Assembly (NCBI GenBank): GCA_031409495.1 | Contig: JANNXI010000198.1 | Span: 4,803-68,802, forward strand | Origin: JANMDR01 sp031409495 | GTDB taxonomy: Bacteria; Pseudomonadota; Gammaproteobacteria; Burkholderiales; Usitatibacteraceae | Length of the DNA: 64,000 bases | Reading direction: 5' to 3' | Shown here: positions 63,165 through 64,000 of the stretch, piece by piece | Numbering within the stretch: position 1 is the first letter of the stretch | Layout of the letters: every line of letters begins with the position of its first letter | The notes under the pieces: model-generated | The model's database searches: none | Seen by the model: only the letters and a program-made list of their open reading frames with translations | Told to the model about the DNA's origin: nothing | Made by a program: the position numbers and the translations under genes

Positions 63165-63952
63165 AATATACATTTGCCTGTATTTTGCCCGCCGCAATGT
63201 GCACACCGTTTGATGCAGTTGCCACTTCTTGTGGGGATTTGCGCATTAGCCCAAGCTCAGAAAAAGTAACCGTGGGCGAGCCATTTACATTGATGGTGCG
63301 CTCGCCGCTTGCACCTGTATTTTATGTGGTTGGCGTACCACCACCGTTCAAAATGCGTTATAGCGTGGCCATTAACGGCGTTACCGTTATACCTAGCGGG
63401 TACACCGAAGATGGCAACGGCTATTTTGGCATCATGATGAAAGGCTTCGCAACTCCTGGTGTGCGTAATTTTCGAATTAGTAGCCCTGATGCGCGACCAG
63501 CAACCGGTGAAACCCGAGATTGCAATCCTGCAGAGGTTACCACTGCTGAAACCAGTATAAATGTAGTACCAGCAACAGCGATTACCCCGCTCACGTCAAC
63601 TGGACTATCAGGCCTTTGGTGGAACGCCAGAACAAATGGGCAAGGCATATTTTTTAACCAAAACTATCCATCCAGCATCGCTTTTGTTGGCTGGTTTACG
63701 TACGACGCAGCAGGCAACACAAAGTGGTACGTGGGCGACAGATGCGTGATGACGGATGGTATTAGCTGCACCACGCAACTTTTTGAGACCAAAGGCGCTA
63801 CGTTTGATGGCACGACGTTTAATAACGGCGCATTGGCACTAACGCCAGTTGGGGAAGCGGCGTTTAATTTTGCTAACGGCCAAACCGCGACGATGCGCTA
63901 CACCTTAAAGGGCGTGGCGGGCACAATTGATTTGGTAAGGCAGCCGTTTTAG
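63152..63952 (+). CDS. Small secreted protein of unknown function
   Basis: 266 residues; ATG 63152 has GGAGG eight bases upstream. Signal peptide LLKYTFACILPAAMCTPFDA. The mature N-terminal half looks like a beta-sandwich (LRISPSSEKVTVGEPFTLMV; FGIMMKGFATPGVRNFRISS) with a Cys pair. The C-terminal half has a repeat type common in secreted proteins of betaproteobacteria (GLWWNARTNGQGIFFNQNYP, then FVGWFTYDAAGNTKWYVGD; compare WWNPxESGWGI...WFTYDxxGxPxWL). Probably extracellular or periplasmic; the function is unknown. A palindromic repeat follows 13 nt after the stop. Confidence 0.8.
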   Translation: MRLLKYTFACILPAAMCTPFDAVATSCGDLRISPSSEKVTVGEPFTLMVRSPLAPVFYVVGVPPPFKMRYSVAINGVTVIPSGYTEDGNGYFGIMMKGFATPGVRNFRISSPDARPATGETRDCNPAEVTTAETSINVVPATAITPLTSTGLSGLWWNARTNGQGIFFNQNYPSSIAFVGWFTYDAAGNTKWYVGDRCVMTDGISCTTQLFETKGATFDGTTFNNGALALTPVGEAAFNFANGQTATMRYTLKGVAGTIDLVRQPF

Positions 63953-63964
63953 GTTGCATTTGAT

Positions 63965-63999
63965 GGCTGAAGATGCCCTAATTTAGGGCGTCTTCAGCC
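63965..63999 (+). repeat. Palindromic repeat copy 8 at the right edge, possible terminator
   Basis: Left arm GGCTGAAGATGCCCTA, loop ATT, right arm TAGGGCGTCTTCAGCC. The second outer pair is swapped in both arms relative to consensus (C-G to G-C). Begins 13 nt after the stop of the secreted-protein gene; the window ends here, so a T-tract cannot be seen. Confidence 0.85.
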
Positions 64000-64000
64000 A

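Noticed and set aside
10251..63999. Palindromes as Neisseria-type DNA uptake sequences
   Set aside because: They share CTGAA with some uptake-sequence dialects, but the arms differ from known dialects and clear single arms are scarce here, whereas uptake sequences occur often unpaired. Whole-genome arm counts would settle it.

Overview
The window looks like chromosome of a betaproteobacterium, most likely Burkholderiales-like. The evidence is gene order and protein character: leuS-lptE-holA-proA-nadD-rsfS-rlmH-maf-rng, yggT-proC-yggS divergent from pilT-pilU, purM divergent from an AI-2E permease, and rsmB next to paired DUF3108 genes and purN. I saw no rRNA, tRNA, CRISPR array, phage or insertion sequence.

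Layout. 1-5646 (minus) is a very large secreted protein with a propeller-like region, ten FN3-like repeats and RCC1 repeats; an in-frame TGA at 1231-1233 splits it and the RCC1 part runs off the left edge. 5647-6409 is gene-poor. 6410-12918 (minus) holds an MscS channel, an RsmB-type methyltransferase, two DUF3108 proteins, purN and purM. 12983-15219 (plus) holds the permease, a small membrane protein and a VOC protein, followed by a minus-strand exported protein. 16356-36012 (minus) is a 16-gene type IV pilus locus of MSHA type. 36519-38786 is uvrD. 38968-49340 is a plus-strand housekeeping run from leuS to rng. Then come a dynamin-like GTPase, yggT, proC and yggS (minus), pilT, pilU, fdxA, an AddB/AddA-like pair and a small secreted protein (plus).

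The pilus locus encodes, in transcription order, two major-type pilins, three or four membrane-platform proteins, a small membrane protein, a minor pilin, a secretin, an MshN-like TPR protein, an ExeA-like ATPase with a peptidoglycan-binding tail, the assembly ATPase, the GspF-type platform protein, and four more prepilins. Three of those are unusually large and carry a long Ala-rich hydrophobic domain behind the pilin part. There is no prepilin peptidase in the window. The retraction-type ATPases PilT and PilU lie about 18 kb away.

The most unusual feature at the DNA level is a dispersed palindrome of about 35-39 bp: left arm ATGCCTGAAGATGCCCTA, a 3-nt loop, and the complementary right arm. 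Eight clear copies lie just 3' of stop codons, with compensatory arm changes that argue for a selected hairpin. One of them supplies the only plausible start codon of a DUF3108 gene. Decayed copies also lie inside nadD and the addB-like gene, in the same reading frame, with the element's TAG stop removed. This resembles in principle the Rickettsia palindromic elements that insert into genes, although the sequence differs.
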